Positions 16,079 to 24,650 of a stretch of DNA of 64,000 nt are shown piece after piece. Below the pieces are notes generated by a model. The model worked only from the letters and a program-made list of their open reading frames with translations, searched no databases and was not told where the DNA came from. Position numbers and translations under genes: made by a program. This stretch comes from Cytophagales bacterium (GTDB taxonomy: Bacteria; Bacteroidota; Bacteroidia; Cytophagales; Spirosomataceae), in the NCBI GenBank assembly GCA_013298215.1, contig JAAFKE010000015.1:1-64000 (forward strand), read 5' to 3'. Position 1 is the first letter of the stretch. Each line of letters opens with the position of its first letter.

Positions 16079-16597
16079 ATGAAACCACCCCGAAGCGCAG
16101 TAAGTTGGTACTCTTTGAAGCCGCTTGCCATTTCTTTTGCCGCCACCACCATGCTCCTCGTGGCGGCCTGCAACCAAAACGCGCTCTTCAAAGACCACCG
16201 CGACATTGAGGATGGACTTTGGTACACCAAAATAACGCCCACGTTCGAGTTCGAGATCAGCGACACCACCCAAAGTTATGACATCTATTATTTGATCCGA
16301 AACAGCGTGGGGTATCCTTATTTCAACTTATTTGTGAAACGACGATTATTAGACGGCACTACTGGAAAAGAAATAACGGCTAAATTGGACGAACTCTCGC
16401 TGATGGACGAGCGCACGGGCAAACCGCTGGGCGAAGGCCTGGGGGATATTTTTGACCACCGCATATTGGCCATGAAAGCCTACAAATTCCCCAAAAAAGG
16501 CACCTACAAACTTCAAATCGAACAATTTATGCGCCAAAACCCCCTGCCCGAGGTACTGAGCGTGGGTATTAGCGTGGAACCAAACCTAAAACCATGA
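16079..16597 (+). CDS. gldH: Gliding motility lipoprotein GldH
   Basis: A 172-residue lipoprotein; the signal sequence ends in LLVAACNQN, with the lipidated Cys at about 31. The DIYYLIRNSVGYPYFNLFV block is characteristic of GldH. In Flavobacterium johnsoniae GldH is required for gliding and chitin use, and is grouped with the T9SS-associated Gld proteins. The stop overlaps the next start by 4 nt (ATGA). PorU, PorV and GldD are encoded about 17-23 kb further on. Confidence 0.88.
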   Translation: MKPPRSAVSWYSLKPLAISFAATTMLLVAACNQNALFKDHRDIEDGLWYTKITPTFEFEISDTTQSYDIYYLIRNSVGYPYFNLFVKRRLLDGTTGKEITAKLDELSLMDERTGKPLGEGLGDIFDHRILAMKAYKFPKKGTYKLQIEQFMRQNPLPEVLSVGISVEPNLKP

Positions 16598-17223
16598 AAA
16601 ACTCACTCGCGTTATTTCCGCTCAATCTGGTTGCCTACCCCAACGAAGACCTCAACCTGCATATTTTCGAGCCAAGGTATCGGCAGTTGGTAAATGAGTG
16701 CTTGGAAACGGGAAAAACATTCGGAATTCCCGCTTTTGTGGACGGCAAATTGATGGGATACGGCACCGAAATGAAGGTGACTAACCTCGAACAAAAATAC
16801 GATGGCGGCCAAATGGACGTGAACACCAAGGGCGTTCGGGCGTTTAGGCTTACGTCGTTCGAGAATCCGATGCCCAAAAAACTGTACGCGGGCGGCACGG
16901 TGGTGTTTTTAGAACAAGCCAACGAATACAAGTCGCCTTCGTTCGACCTTTTGGATGCCATTGCCCACCTCTACGAACTGCTGGGTGCGGAGGCGGCCTA
17001 TGACATTTCGCAGCCTTATTTTTCGTACCAAGTGGCCCACAAAATTGGTCTTTCTTTGGCCGACGAATATAAACTCCTAACCATTTTTGACGAAGTTGAA
17101 CGACAGGCTTTTTTGGCCGACCACTTGGAGAAAAGCATCCCAGTTTTGGCCGAAATGGAACGCACCAAAGAACGCATTAAAATGAACGGGCATTTCAAAA
17201 ACCTGGACACTCTCGACTTCTAA
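16594..17223 (+). CDS. LON N-terminal (substrate-binding) domain protein
   Basis: A 209-residue stand-alone LON N-domain protein, lacking ATPase and protease parts. It begins with ALFPLNLVAYPNEDLNLHIFEPRYRQLV, the hallmark of PF02190. The C-terminal half is helical. Such proteins are widespread in Bacteroidota; their function is not settled. It is translationally coupled to gldH by an ATGA overlap. Confidence 0.82.
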   Translation: MKNSLALFPLNLVAYPNEDLNLHIFEPRYRQLVNECLETGKTFGIPAFVDGKLMGYGTEMKVTNLEQKYDGGQMDVNTKGVRAFRLTSFENPMPKKLYAGGTVVFLEQANEYKSPSFDLLDAIAHLYELLGAEAAYDISQPYFSYQVAHKIGLSLADEYKLLTIFDEVERQAFLADHLEKSIPVLAEMERTKERIKMNGHFKNLDTLDF

Positions 17224-17292
17224 GTGGGCTGTCGAACTTACCCACGATTGTAGTGCCAATACTAAAAACATGAACCCTAAAACTTTATCAGT

Positions 17293-18045
17293 ATGAGATT
17301 TAAAGACCAAGTAAGTATTGTAACGGGCTCGGGCTCGGGCATTGGACGGGCGGCTGCGGTGGCTTTCGGGCGCGAGGGATCAAAAGTAGTGGTGTCGGAC
17401 GTGAACGAAGCGGGAGGTCTCCAAACCGTTGAAATGATAGAGGCAGCTGGCGGCCAGGCCATTTTTATACCCTGCAACGTGGCCGACAACGCGCAGGTTG
17501 CGCATTTGATAGAGCAGACTGTGGCCACTTTTGGCCGCATCGACAACGCCATTAACAACGCGGGCGTGGGCGGGCCGCTCTGCAAGATAACCTATGTAAG
17601 CTGGCAAGACTACCAGCAAGTAATGGACGTGAACCTGGGCGGGGTGTTTTTGTGTATGCAGCACCAAATCAGGCAAATGCTCGTTCAGGGCGGCGGCAAG
17701 ATCGTCAATGTGTCGTCGGTGGCGGGCTTGCGGGGCTTGCCAAACAGTTCGGTCTATTCGGCCAGCAAACACGCCGTGGTGGGCCTCACAAAATCAGTAG
17801 CGGTGGAGTATGTGCGCAAAAACATCAGAATCAACGCCGTTTGCCCCGTTTTCACGCGTTCGGGCATGGTCGATTCGTTGTTTTCGATTGACCCGAGTTA
17901 CGAAGAAAAACTAAAACGCAACATCCCGATGGGGCGCTACGGCCAACCCGAGGATATATCGCAGGCAATCTTGTGGCTGTGTGCCGACGAAAATAGCTTT
18001 TTGACGGGACACGCCTTGCCCATGGATGGCGGCATGATGGCCTAA
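17293..18045 (+). CDS. SDR-family NAD(P)-dependent oxidoreductase
   Basis: A classical short-chain dehydrogenase of 250 aa. It has the cofactor motif TGSGSGIGRA (11-20), NNAG (about 88-91), catalytic Ser in VNVSSVAG, and YSASK with Tyr and Lys. The C-terminus ends PMDGGMMA. VVVSDVNE, with an acidic residue after the second strand, suggests NAD(H) preference. It lies 69 nt after the LON-domain gene. The substrate is unknown. Confidence 0.85.
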   Translation: MRFKDQVSIVTGSGSGIGRAAAVAFGREGSKVVVSDVNEAGGLQTVEMIEAAGGQAIFIPCNVADNAQVAHLIEQTVATFGRIDNAINNAGVGGPLCKITYVSWQDYQQVMDVNLGGVFLCMQHQIRQMLVQGGGKIVNVSSVAGLRGLPNSSVYSASKHAVVGLTKSVAVEYVRKNIRINAVCPVFTRSGMVDSLFSIDPSYEEKLKRNIPMGRYGQPEDISQAILWLCADENSFLTGHALPMDGGMMA

Positions 18046-18064
18046 CGATGAGTTGGTTAAGAGA

Positions 18065-20596
18065 TCAAAAAGGGTATCCGATGCCGATTTGCGGCGTGAG
18101 GCGGTAGGGGGCATCGGGACGAAAAGTGAACTGAAACCGATCTAATACGTATGGCTTGGCCTGCGAGGGATCAAATATTTTTATGCCAAAATCGAACCGA
18201 AGAATGAAAAAATTAAAATCGTAGCGCAGGCCAAAACCACTTCCCACGGCCATTTCACGCCAAAAACGCTCCCCTTCAAAATTTGAACCTTGTCGGGTAG
18301 GGTTTTTGTAGAGTGTCCAGACGTTGCCTACATCCACAAAAAGTGCGTAGTTGATGTCTCCCACCAAATGAAACAGCCGCCCGCGTAGTTCTAAACTGCT
18401 TTCGATCATCAAATCGCCGGGGGCTTCGATCACAAACCCCCTCGACGACACCGTGGGGGGAGAACTCCCCGGCCCGAGCCTTCGCGGTGCCCACGCCCGC
18501 ATTCCGCTACTACCGCCCAAAAAGAAATATTTTTCGTAGGGCGGTACCGACTGCTCGCCGTTGCCGTAGCTAATGATAGCCCCGGCACTCACCCGCAGGT
18601 TTACTGAACTGTTGCGGCCGAGCGGGCGGTAAATTCGGTAGTCTGCAATGGCTTTTACGTATTTGTAGAGTTGGATTTCTTGCCCCAGGATGTCGTTTAC
18701 TAATTTTTGTTGGCTAAACAAATTGAGTGTAGTGCCGCCCGACTCGGCAAATAGCCTAAAATACCGCGCCGCGCGGTTTTCGCTGGGTAGCTTGTTGTTG
18801 AACAAATAATTGAAACTAATACTGGACACAAACGAGGGCTGAAAACTCCGAATGAGCTGTATGCCTTGGTTTTGTTGGAGGTTTTGGAGTTCGACCAAAA
18901 AATTGACCGAGTCGATCTTTTGGTTGCGGAGGTAGTTAAAATCCAACAGCGAAAAATTGAAGGACTCGTACTGCGATTTTTGCCAAATGTAGGTCAAACC
19001 CGCCCTCAGATTGGTACGGGTATATTCGGGGCGTTGCACGTAATTGAAACCCACGCTCACCTGGGTGCGCGGATTGAAAGCATTGAAGCGGTTTCGGAAG
19101 CGCGTGGGCAACAATATTTGCGGAAAAATAAGCGAGGAGTTCGTGCCCAATTCGGTGGTCGGAAAAAGCCCCGATTGCGACGTGAGCCCAGGCTGGGCAT
19201 CGAGCGCAAAACGCACCGACTGCTCGAAACTTTCCATGCCCCTAAATATGTTGCGCACCTGAAAACTGAGGTTCAGAAATGGCCCAGGCGTAGACGACTG
19301 CACCACGTTTAGGCCGCTCTCGAGGGTGACTCCGTATTTGGGCAGCGGAACCACCCGAATGAGCGACCGTATTTTGCTACCCACCGTGTCGTTGTCGATG
19401 TTTACATACGAAAATTGTTGCAAGTTGCCGAGCAATAAAGACGTTTTGTTGCGATTATTGAGCCGATAAAGGCTATCGGGACGAATAAAAATGCGGCTGT
19501 CTAATATTTTGGGCGCGTAGCGCTTTCCCGAAAAATAATAATTAACGCCCTGGTAGCGAATTGTGTCCGACTTTATTTTGGGCATTAGGCTGTCGGCGGG
19601 GGCGGCTTCTACCACAAAATCGACGCGTTCGTAGGTAAACTTGGGGTGTGCTTGCAGAAAGCGCGGCAACAAAATGTCAATCTTCAACAGGTCGATGGGC
19701 CGCTGAACACTGTCTAAAATTACCTGTCGGAGGCTGTCGCGGCGGTTGGCGGTGGCGGCAGTGTCCAAAACAAATCCACCATCGACGCGCCCCGATTTGG
19801 AGAGTACTTTTTTGAGATATTGACGCGAAAAACCGTAGTAGCCGTTGTTTTGGAGCAATTGTTCGATGCGCACTTGCTCGCCTTCTAATTTGTCCTGGCT
19901 GTAACGCTCTCCAGCGGTTATAAATGACTCGGCGCGGTGATCTTTCAGCAGCGAATCGATTTTTGTGTCGCGGCCTGTTTGCAGATTAACGTTTTGGTAA
20001 TGGTACGGCAGGTTCTCGTTGATGGTATAAACCACCCTAACTTTGCCAGCCACGGTGTCGGCGTTGTAGCCAACCTTGGCATTAAAAAAACCGTGGTTGA
20101 ACAGATATTGCTGAATCTTACTCTGGTTTTTTTTTGTTTCGTATTCGCTAAAATAAACGGGAGCTTCTCCCAGCCTCATCCAAAAATTACCCTCCCCGAT
20201 TTTTTTCTGGTACTTTTCGGCATCTTTTAAATATTTTTTGCGAATCTTTTCAAGTTTTTTCGGTTGGGCTGCCACTGCTAAAAAAAGTCGTTGGTAGCGC
20301 ACATCCAACGAGTCCCATTTGGTTTGTTGGGCTTGGCGGTCAAAACCTTTTTCGCCCCATTGGTACAACCACAGTGCAGTAGTAAACCCAGGTATTCCAA
20401 AAAGCGTTTTGTTGGGCTTTTGTGGCAGCAACCCCAGCAATTCTGGTGCGGTTATGAGTTTGTTGCCCCGAAAAGCCTGTCCCGACAGCAAATACTTTTC
20501 GTTGGTGGTGTTCACGCTGCGGGCGCAAGAAAAAGCCAACCAACTACCCATCAAAATCAAAAGTATAGCCCTACATTGCAATTTCAAATCAATCAT
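18065..20596 (-). CDS. tamL: TamL-type lipoprotein, BamA/Omp85 family outer membrane protein
   Basis: An 843-residue Omp85 protein with a lipoprotein signal (LLILMGSWLAFSC, lipobox LAFSC), the distinguishing trait of TamL, the Bacteroidota BamA/TamA-like lipoprotein. POTRA-type repeats fill the N-terminal half (for example the QQYLFNHGFFNAKVGYN and EQLLQNNGYYGFSRQYL segments). The C-terminal half is a 16-strand type barrel with GGSSGMRAWAPRRLGPG, the Omp85 L6 motif region (RAW/VRGY equivalent). It ends in Phe (IGIGYPF), as outer membrane proteins do. The ATG at 20596 is chosen over one at 20662, which would overlap the divergent methylase gene. Role: insertion or assembly of outer membrane or surface proteins. 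Confidence 0.85.
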   Translation of the reverse strand: MIDLKLQCRAILLILMGSWLAFSCARSVNTTNEKYLLSGQAFRGNKLITAPELLGLLPQKPNKTLFGIPGFTTALWLYQWGEKGFDRQAQQTKWDSLDVRYQRLFLAVAAQPKKLEKIRKKYLKDAEKYQKKIGEGNFWMRLGEAPVYFSEYETKKNQSKIQQYLFNHGFFNAKVGYNADTVAGKVRVVYTINENLPYHYQNVNLQTGRDTKIDSLLKDHRAESFITAGERYSQDKLEGEQVRIEQLLQNNGYYGFSRQYLKKVLSKSGRVDGGFVLDTAATANRRDSLRQVILDSVQRPIDLLKIDILLPRFLQAHPKFTYERVDFVVEAAPADSLMPKIKSDTIRYQGVNYYFSGKRYAPKILDSRIFIRPDSLYRLNNRNKTSLLLGNLQQFSYVNIDNDTVGSKIRSLIRVVPLPKYGVTLESGLNVVQSSTPGPFLNLSFQVRNIFRGMESFEQSVRFALDAQPGLTSQSGLFPTTELGTNSSLIFPQILLPTRFRNRFNAFNPRTQVSVGFNYVQRPEYTRTNLRAGLTYIWQKSQYESFNFSLLDFNYLRNQKIDSVNFLVELQNLQQNQGIQLIRSFQPSFVSSISFNYLFNNKLPSENRAARYFRLFAESGGTTLNLFSQQKLVNDILGQEIQLYKYVKAIADYRIYRPLGRNSSVNLRVSAGAIISYGNGEQSVPPYEKYFFLGGSSGMRAWAPRRLGPGSSPPTVSSRGFVIEAPGDLMIESSLELRGRLFHLVGDINYALFVDVGNVWTLYKNPTRQGSNFEGERFWREMAVGSGFGLRYDFNFFILRFDFGIKIFDPSQAKPYVLDRFQFTFRPDAPYRLTPQIGIGYPF

Positions 20597-20630
20597 TCTA
20601 CCGACCCGCAACCAGGCGTTGCGCTTTATT

Positions 20631-21383
20631 ATGCTTTCTAAAAACGTAGCTAAGTACATCAATTCTCTTCAAACCAAAAAATTTAGGCAGCAATACAACC
20701 AATTTGTAGTTGAGGGAGCAAAAAGCGTATTTGAGGTTTTAGCGTCTGACTATAAGGTACATATGATTGTGATGACCCCTGATTTTTTTGATAAAAATCA
20801 AGCGTATTTGAGTCAGTACGCGCTTCAAATCGAAACCACGTCTGCCGACGAATTGGCAAAGTTAGGGTCTTTTCAAACCAACCAAACCTGCTTGGCCATT
20901 GTTGAAACGAAAAAAAATACCTTTTTGTGCGCCGAGGGTCAGGAATTAGTTTTGGTTTTAGACGATGTAAGAGACCCCGGAAACTTGGGGGCAATTCTAC
21001 GCGTAGCCGACTGGTACGGGATTCAAAAAGTGGTTTGTTCAACCACCACCACCGATCTCTACAACCCCAAAGTAATTGCCGCCAGCAAGGGGTCGTTCAC
21101 TCGGGTGGGGGTTTATTATTGCGACCTGTCCGTTTTTTTTGAATCCAACAAACACCCAATATATGGTGCGGTTCTAACGGGGAAGTCGATTTACGAAACC
21201 GTTTTTGAACCCCAGGCCAGTTACTTGCTAATGGGCAACGAGGCCAACGGGGTTAGTCACGACTTGGCTCGGCTAATAACCCACCCAACCACCATTCCGA
21301 GAGCGGGCGGTGCCGAATCGTTGAACGTAAGTATTGCAACGGCGATTTTATTGGACAACTGGTATCGGCAGACCCCAAAGTAG
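20631..21383 (+). CDS. TrmH/SpoU-family RNA 2'-O-ribose methyltransferase
   Basis: A 250-residue SPOUT methylase using SAM. An N-terminal substrate-binding domain (FRQQYNQFVVEGAKSVFEVL) precedes the trefoil-knot domain. The three TrmH motifs are present: DDVRDPGNLGAILRVADW, LLMGNEANGVS and PRAGGAESLNVSIATAILL. It most resembles RlmB/TsnR-type rRNA methylases. The frame is open much further upstream, but the ATG at 20631 is the natural start, 34 bp from the divergent tamL ATG. The target nucleotide is unknown. Confidence 0.88.
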   Translation: MLSKNVAKYINSLQTKKFRQQYNQFVVEGAKSVFEVLASDYKVHMIVMTPDFFDKNQAYLSQYALQIETTSADELAKLGSFQTNQTCLAIVETKKNTFLCAEGQELVLVLDDVRDPGNLGAILRVADWYGIQKVVCSTTTTDLYNPKVIAASKGSFTRVGVYYCDLSVFFESNKHPIYGAVLTGKSIYETVFEPQASYLLMGNEANGVSHDLARLITHPTTIPRAGGAESLNVSIATAILLDNWYRQTPK

Positions 21384-21641
21384 TTCAACGCTATTTGAAA
21401 TACACAAGTTACCCCACAATAATGCAACCTGGCACCGCGTTTAGTGCATAAATAGGTTGTAGATACTCGGGTAAGCACTTTTCGCCTTTATTCGACTGAA
21501 ATCATTAAAAAATGCAAAATGCGTATTTTTAACTCAATTTAATTACATTTACGCTTCAAAACAGTGTATTACTAAATTCAGTTGGTCTTGTTAAGGGATC
21601 AAACTCAACGTACCCATTAGCCATAAAATTAAACAATCAAA

Positions 21642-21980
21642 ATGAAAGAAACCACACTACTCTTAGAGAACGACCAGCTCATGGATGAGTTGATTAGCCT
21701 TCTAAAACAAAAGTTCGACGTATTGACGACCGACAATCAGAAAGACAAACTGGTACTATTGGCAAAGTCGCAGCGAAACCGTAAGTCGAGTATTGAAAAA
21801 CACGGGTTAAGTGTTCGTCAGGTCCAGATCATGAACTTCTTAGCCGAGGGCCTAACCTACAACCAGATGTCGGACCAAATCGGTATCAGCGTAGACGGCG
21901 TTCGTTTCCACATCAAACAAATCTATCGGGGGCTGGACGTGACCAACAGCCGAGAAGCAATCAAAAGATTTTTCGATTAA
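21642..21980 (+). CDS. Small stand-alone LuxR-type HTH protein
   Basis: A 112-residue protein whose C-terminal ~65 residues form a LuxR/NarL helix-turn-helix: LSVRQVQIMNFLAEGLTYNQ, then IGISVDGVRFHIKQIYRGL. There is no receiver or ligand-binding domain; the N-terminal ~45 residues are a short charged helix region. It is therefore a DNA-binding-only protein, like the small GerE-type regulators. It lies 117 nt upstream of the two-gene membrane operon, with an RNA-type stem between. Target genes are unknown; the operon is the nearest candidate. Confidence 0.75.
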   Translation: MKETTLLLENDQLMDELISLLKQKFDVLTTDNQKDKLVLLAKSQRNRKSSIEKHGLSVRQVQIMNFLAEGLTYNQMSDQIGISVDGVRFHIKQIYRGLDVTNSREAIKRFFD

Positions 21981-22002
21981 ACCACCGAGTTATTGAGTAT
22001 GA

Positions 22003-22052
22003 TCCGCCAGTTGCGGTCCGTCAATACACAAAAACGGATCGTAACTGGCGGA
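22003..22052 (+). other. 19-bp stem-loop between HTH gene and coiled-coil membrane operon
   Basis: TCCGCCAGTTGCGGTCCGT (22003-22021) pairs with 22034-22052 across a 12-nt loop. The only non-Watson-Crick pairs are two G-U pairs if the plus strand is transcribed; on the minus strand they would be A-C mismatches. No T-run follows, so it is not a standard terminator. It could be a leader structure of the operon or a processing site. Confidence 0.5.
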
Positions 22053-22097
22053 CACATTAGTATGCATTAGCCCAAGTCCATTAACAGCCATCAACCC

Positions 22098-23171
22098 ATG
22101 GGTATAATTAGTAAACTAAGAGCCTTTTTTACAGATGTACCTGATGGCTCGGCACCCCTACTCGCGGCAGCGGAGGGGCTGCCTGCGAGCACTGACGAAA
22201 GTGAGGTGCTTGGTGAAGCGTATCTGCACAAAACTGAAAATTTGCCAGCCATAATGCCCGTTCCGGGGTGGCTTCGCGACGAGGAAAGTCTGCGAGATGA
22301 GGCCGTAGTGTTTGGCCTCACTACCATTTCGATGGACGATAAGGTTGCCATAATTCACAATTATTTTGCCAGCCAAACCTCCCACACAGCGCAAAACCTG
22401 GCCCATACCCGTCAAAAAATGGGTGAGTTCGACCTGCGCATTGGCCACAAAAAAGACCAAATCTACGAACTCGAAAAACTGCATACTACCGTCGAAAGCA
22501 ATGGAGCTACCCCGCCGCAGATGCCGCGCGTGGTGGTGGGCTTTGGGTTGTCTATTGCCATGTGCGTGAGCAATTTCTACCTGATAGAACAGAGCCTACG
22601 GCCACTTTATGGCAACAATCAGCTGGTGGCCGTTGGTGTTTTTTTAGCGGGTATGTTCAGTTTATTTGGTAGGATGTCGGTTTTTCACGACACTGATTCA
22701 AAACTCAACTGGCGAAAACTTTTAGAAGAAATAGGAATGCCCGCCGCCGCCGCAACTTTCATATTGGTTCAGGCTGCCCAAAGCCAGCCAATTGAGCGAG
22801 CACTCGCGCTGTTTTTTTTTGTATTTTTCTTGTTTCTTTTGTCGGGCAAACTTTTACTTAGCAACCTGTCGGCACTCACAACTGAGGTGGCAAGGCTGTT
22901 AAAACAAGCAACAGATCGTCGGCAGAAACAAGTACGTTGCCGCGAGGTAGTAGATTTGCAGGCTCAAATAGATGTTCTCGAAGCCGAAAAGAGTCAGCTT
23001 GTGCCCGCTGCCAACCGCGACGAGGCAGAACTGACGCGTCAAAATGCGCGCCGTGACATGCTCGTTAAATTATTTGAAAGCGAATTTAAATTGGCCCGAA
23101 CCGTCCGTGAGCAGCTGTCGGAACGGCAGCTTGGACAACTTTTAAACCAAAACTACGCAGATGGTCAATGA
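22098..23171 (+). CDS. Unknown coiled-coil membrane protein A (357 aa)
   Basis: I recognise no family. It has a soluble N-terminus of ~90 residues with Asp/Glu-rich stretches, a helical coiled-coil segment (about 95-135), four membrane segments in two pairs (about 144-164, 174-192, 211-229, 233-256), and a long charged coiled coil (about 262-330). The N-terminal part and the long C-terminal helix are probably cytoplasmic. No catalytic motif is seen. Its stop overlaps the start of gene B by 11 nt, so the two products are probably made together. Gene B has the same general plan, which suggests a hetero-oligomeric membrane complex. Function is unknown. Confidence 0.72.
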   Translation: MGIISKLRAFFTDVPDGSAPLLAAAEGLPASTDESEVLGEAYLHKTENLPAIMPVPGWLRDEESLRDEAVVFGLTTISMDDKVAIIHNYFASQTSHTAQNLAHTRQKMGEFDLRIGHKKDQIYELEKLHTTVESNGATPPQMPRVVVGFGLSIAMCVSNFYLIEQSLRPLYGNNQLVAVGVFLAGMFSLFGRMSVFHDTDSKLNWRKLLEEIGMPAAAATFILVQAAQSQPIERALALFFFVFFLFLLSGKLLLSNLSALTTEVARLLKQATDRRQKQVRCREVVDLQAQIDVLEAEKSQLVPAANRDEAELTRQNARRDMLVKLFESEFKLARTVREQLSERQLGQLLNQNYADGQ

Positions 23172-24543
23172 AAACGAAGATTACCAGCACGGCTACGCCA
23201 ACGGAGTAGAAAGTATTGACAAAAATTTCTACGAAGGCTACGTGTCGAGTAAGGTAAATTATGACTGGAATCTGGAGGCGATAAACGAACGAAAGGCCGA
23301 TTTGCAGCGAATTGACCGCGAAATTGACGACACGCAAGCCCGCCAAAAAATTGCGTTCGACCGTTTGCAGCAGTTTAGCTACACCGCAGGCGTACTCCAA
23401 AAACAGATAGATATTCACCAACACGAGCTGGCAACGGTAGCGCAGGAGAACGAATTGCTCCGCCAACGCCGCATCAATTCGAGCGCCGATTACTCGTTGC
23501 TGGGTGGTTTTATATTTGTGTTGGCTGGGCTAAGTTTTATATTCGGCGACCTGATTATATCGCACGAGATTGTGGCATACGCCCTCAATATCCGCGACAA
23601 CACCGATGCTTGGGCCTTTGCCGTGGGTTTGGCCATGGTATCGGTGCTCCTAAAACCAGTTTATGACCGTCTCATTGAGATTCCATACGCCAACGACCGT
23701 GCCGCCAGCCAGCGTACATACGGCCGTTTCAAAATTATTTTAGCTTGCTTTGCCGTACTCACGCTCGCCGTGTTGGGTTGGTTTAGGTACGACGCCTACC
23801 GAACAGATAAGCTCAAAGAGGCGATCAACAAAACCATTAAAAACCTGCAAAACACCGCTCCAATCGACCCCCAAACGGGCTTGCCGATGGCTTTAGACCA
23901 GCCCACATTGCAGCGCATTGAGCGCGAACTGCAAAACTTCGATGCCCTTAATCTTGACTTGGTAAACAGCCCCTGGGCGTTGCTGTCGTTTGTGCTGAGT
24001 GGGGTTTTGTTTGCGGTAGCTGGTGCAGTTTGCCTGGGAATCGGTCTCCCAGTTTTGCAGAAGTTTTGGTTTAGGTGGTTACAAATAGACCCGCGCTTGT
24101 GGCGGCTGCGAAGGCGCAAAGCAAAACACCAAAAGGCCCTCAAACCGCTTCAAAAAGAATGGGCCGACATGACCTCGCAGGAGAGAATTATTGAAAACGA
24201 GCTCGCCCAACTTACCCCCATTGCTGAACTTCGCCTCCGACGCGAAGGGATAGACGTTGAACTACGAAGCCTGGTCAATGTCATCAAAGGCATTGAGTCC
24301 GACTACCGCGTGGCGGCCTACAACGATGGGGTGTCGAGCGGAGAAAAGACCCGCGAAATGATGTCGAACGACGAATATAATGCGTTCAAGAACAGCCATT
24401 TCACAACCGCAAACTTAGCCCTCCGCGCCAAAGACTCTGCCGACAAACCCCTGACAATGGGTGGTGGCAAAAAAGCTCCAGCGTTGCGCCCGCACCTGGC
24501 AATTCGTAAAATGATAACGGATCAATTTGAGGGAGAACAATAG
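23161..24543 (+). CDS. Unknown coiled-coil membrane protein B (460 aa)
   Basis: No family is recognised. The N-terminus is acidic and Tyr/Gly-rich (EDYQHGYANGVESIDKNFYE), followed by coiled coil (about 40-105). Membrane segments lie at about 111-133, 148-166 and 189-208. A soluble loop (about 210-270) follows, then another hydrophobic segment (about 271-300) and a long charged helix (about 312-385). The tail is polar and basic. Like protein A it alternates coiled coil and membrane pairs. YNDGVSSGEKTREMMSN (387-403) echoes the N-terminal GYANGVES. The start overlaps gene A by 11 nt. The next gene (OsmC) is 107 nt away and very different in composition, so the operon probably ends here. Confidence 0.72.
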   Translation: MVNENEDYQHGYANGVESIDKNFYEGYVSSKVNYDWNLEAINERKADLQRIDREIDDTQARQKIAFDRLQQFSYTAGVLQKQIDIHQHELATVAQENELLRQRRINSSADYSLLGGFIFVLAGLSFIFGDLIISHEIVAYALNIRDNTDAWAFAVGLAMVSVLLKPVYDRLIEIPYANDRAASQRTYGRFKIILACFAVLTLAVLGWFRYDAYRTDKLKEAINKTIKNLQNTAPIDPQTGLPMALDQPTLQRIERELQNFDALNLDLVNSPWALLSFVLSGVLFAVAGAVCLGIGLPVLQKFWFRWLQIDPRLWRLRRRKAKHQKALKPLQKEWADMTSQERIIENELAQLTPIAELRLRREGIDVELRSLVNVIKGIESDYRVAAYNDGVSSGEKTREMMSNDEYNAFKNSHFTTANLALRAKDSADKPLTMGGGKKAPALRPHLAIRKMITDQFEGEQ

Positions 24544-24650
24544 CTGCCCGTGCTAAGTACGGAACTGCGTTTAAATGTTTTTGGTACTCATTGCAAAGAG
24601 ACAGTACCGACCTTTGACTTGTGAAAATGAGATACTGAAAATTAATAAAT

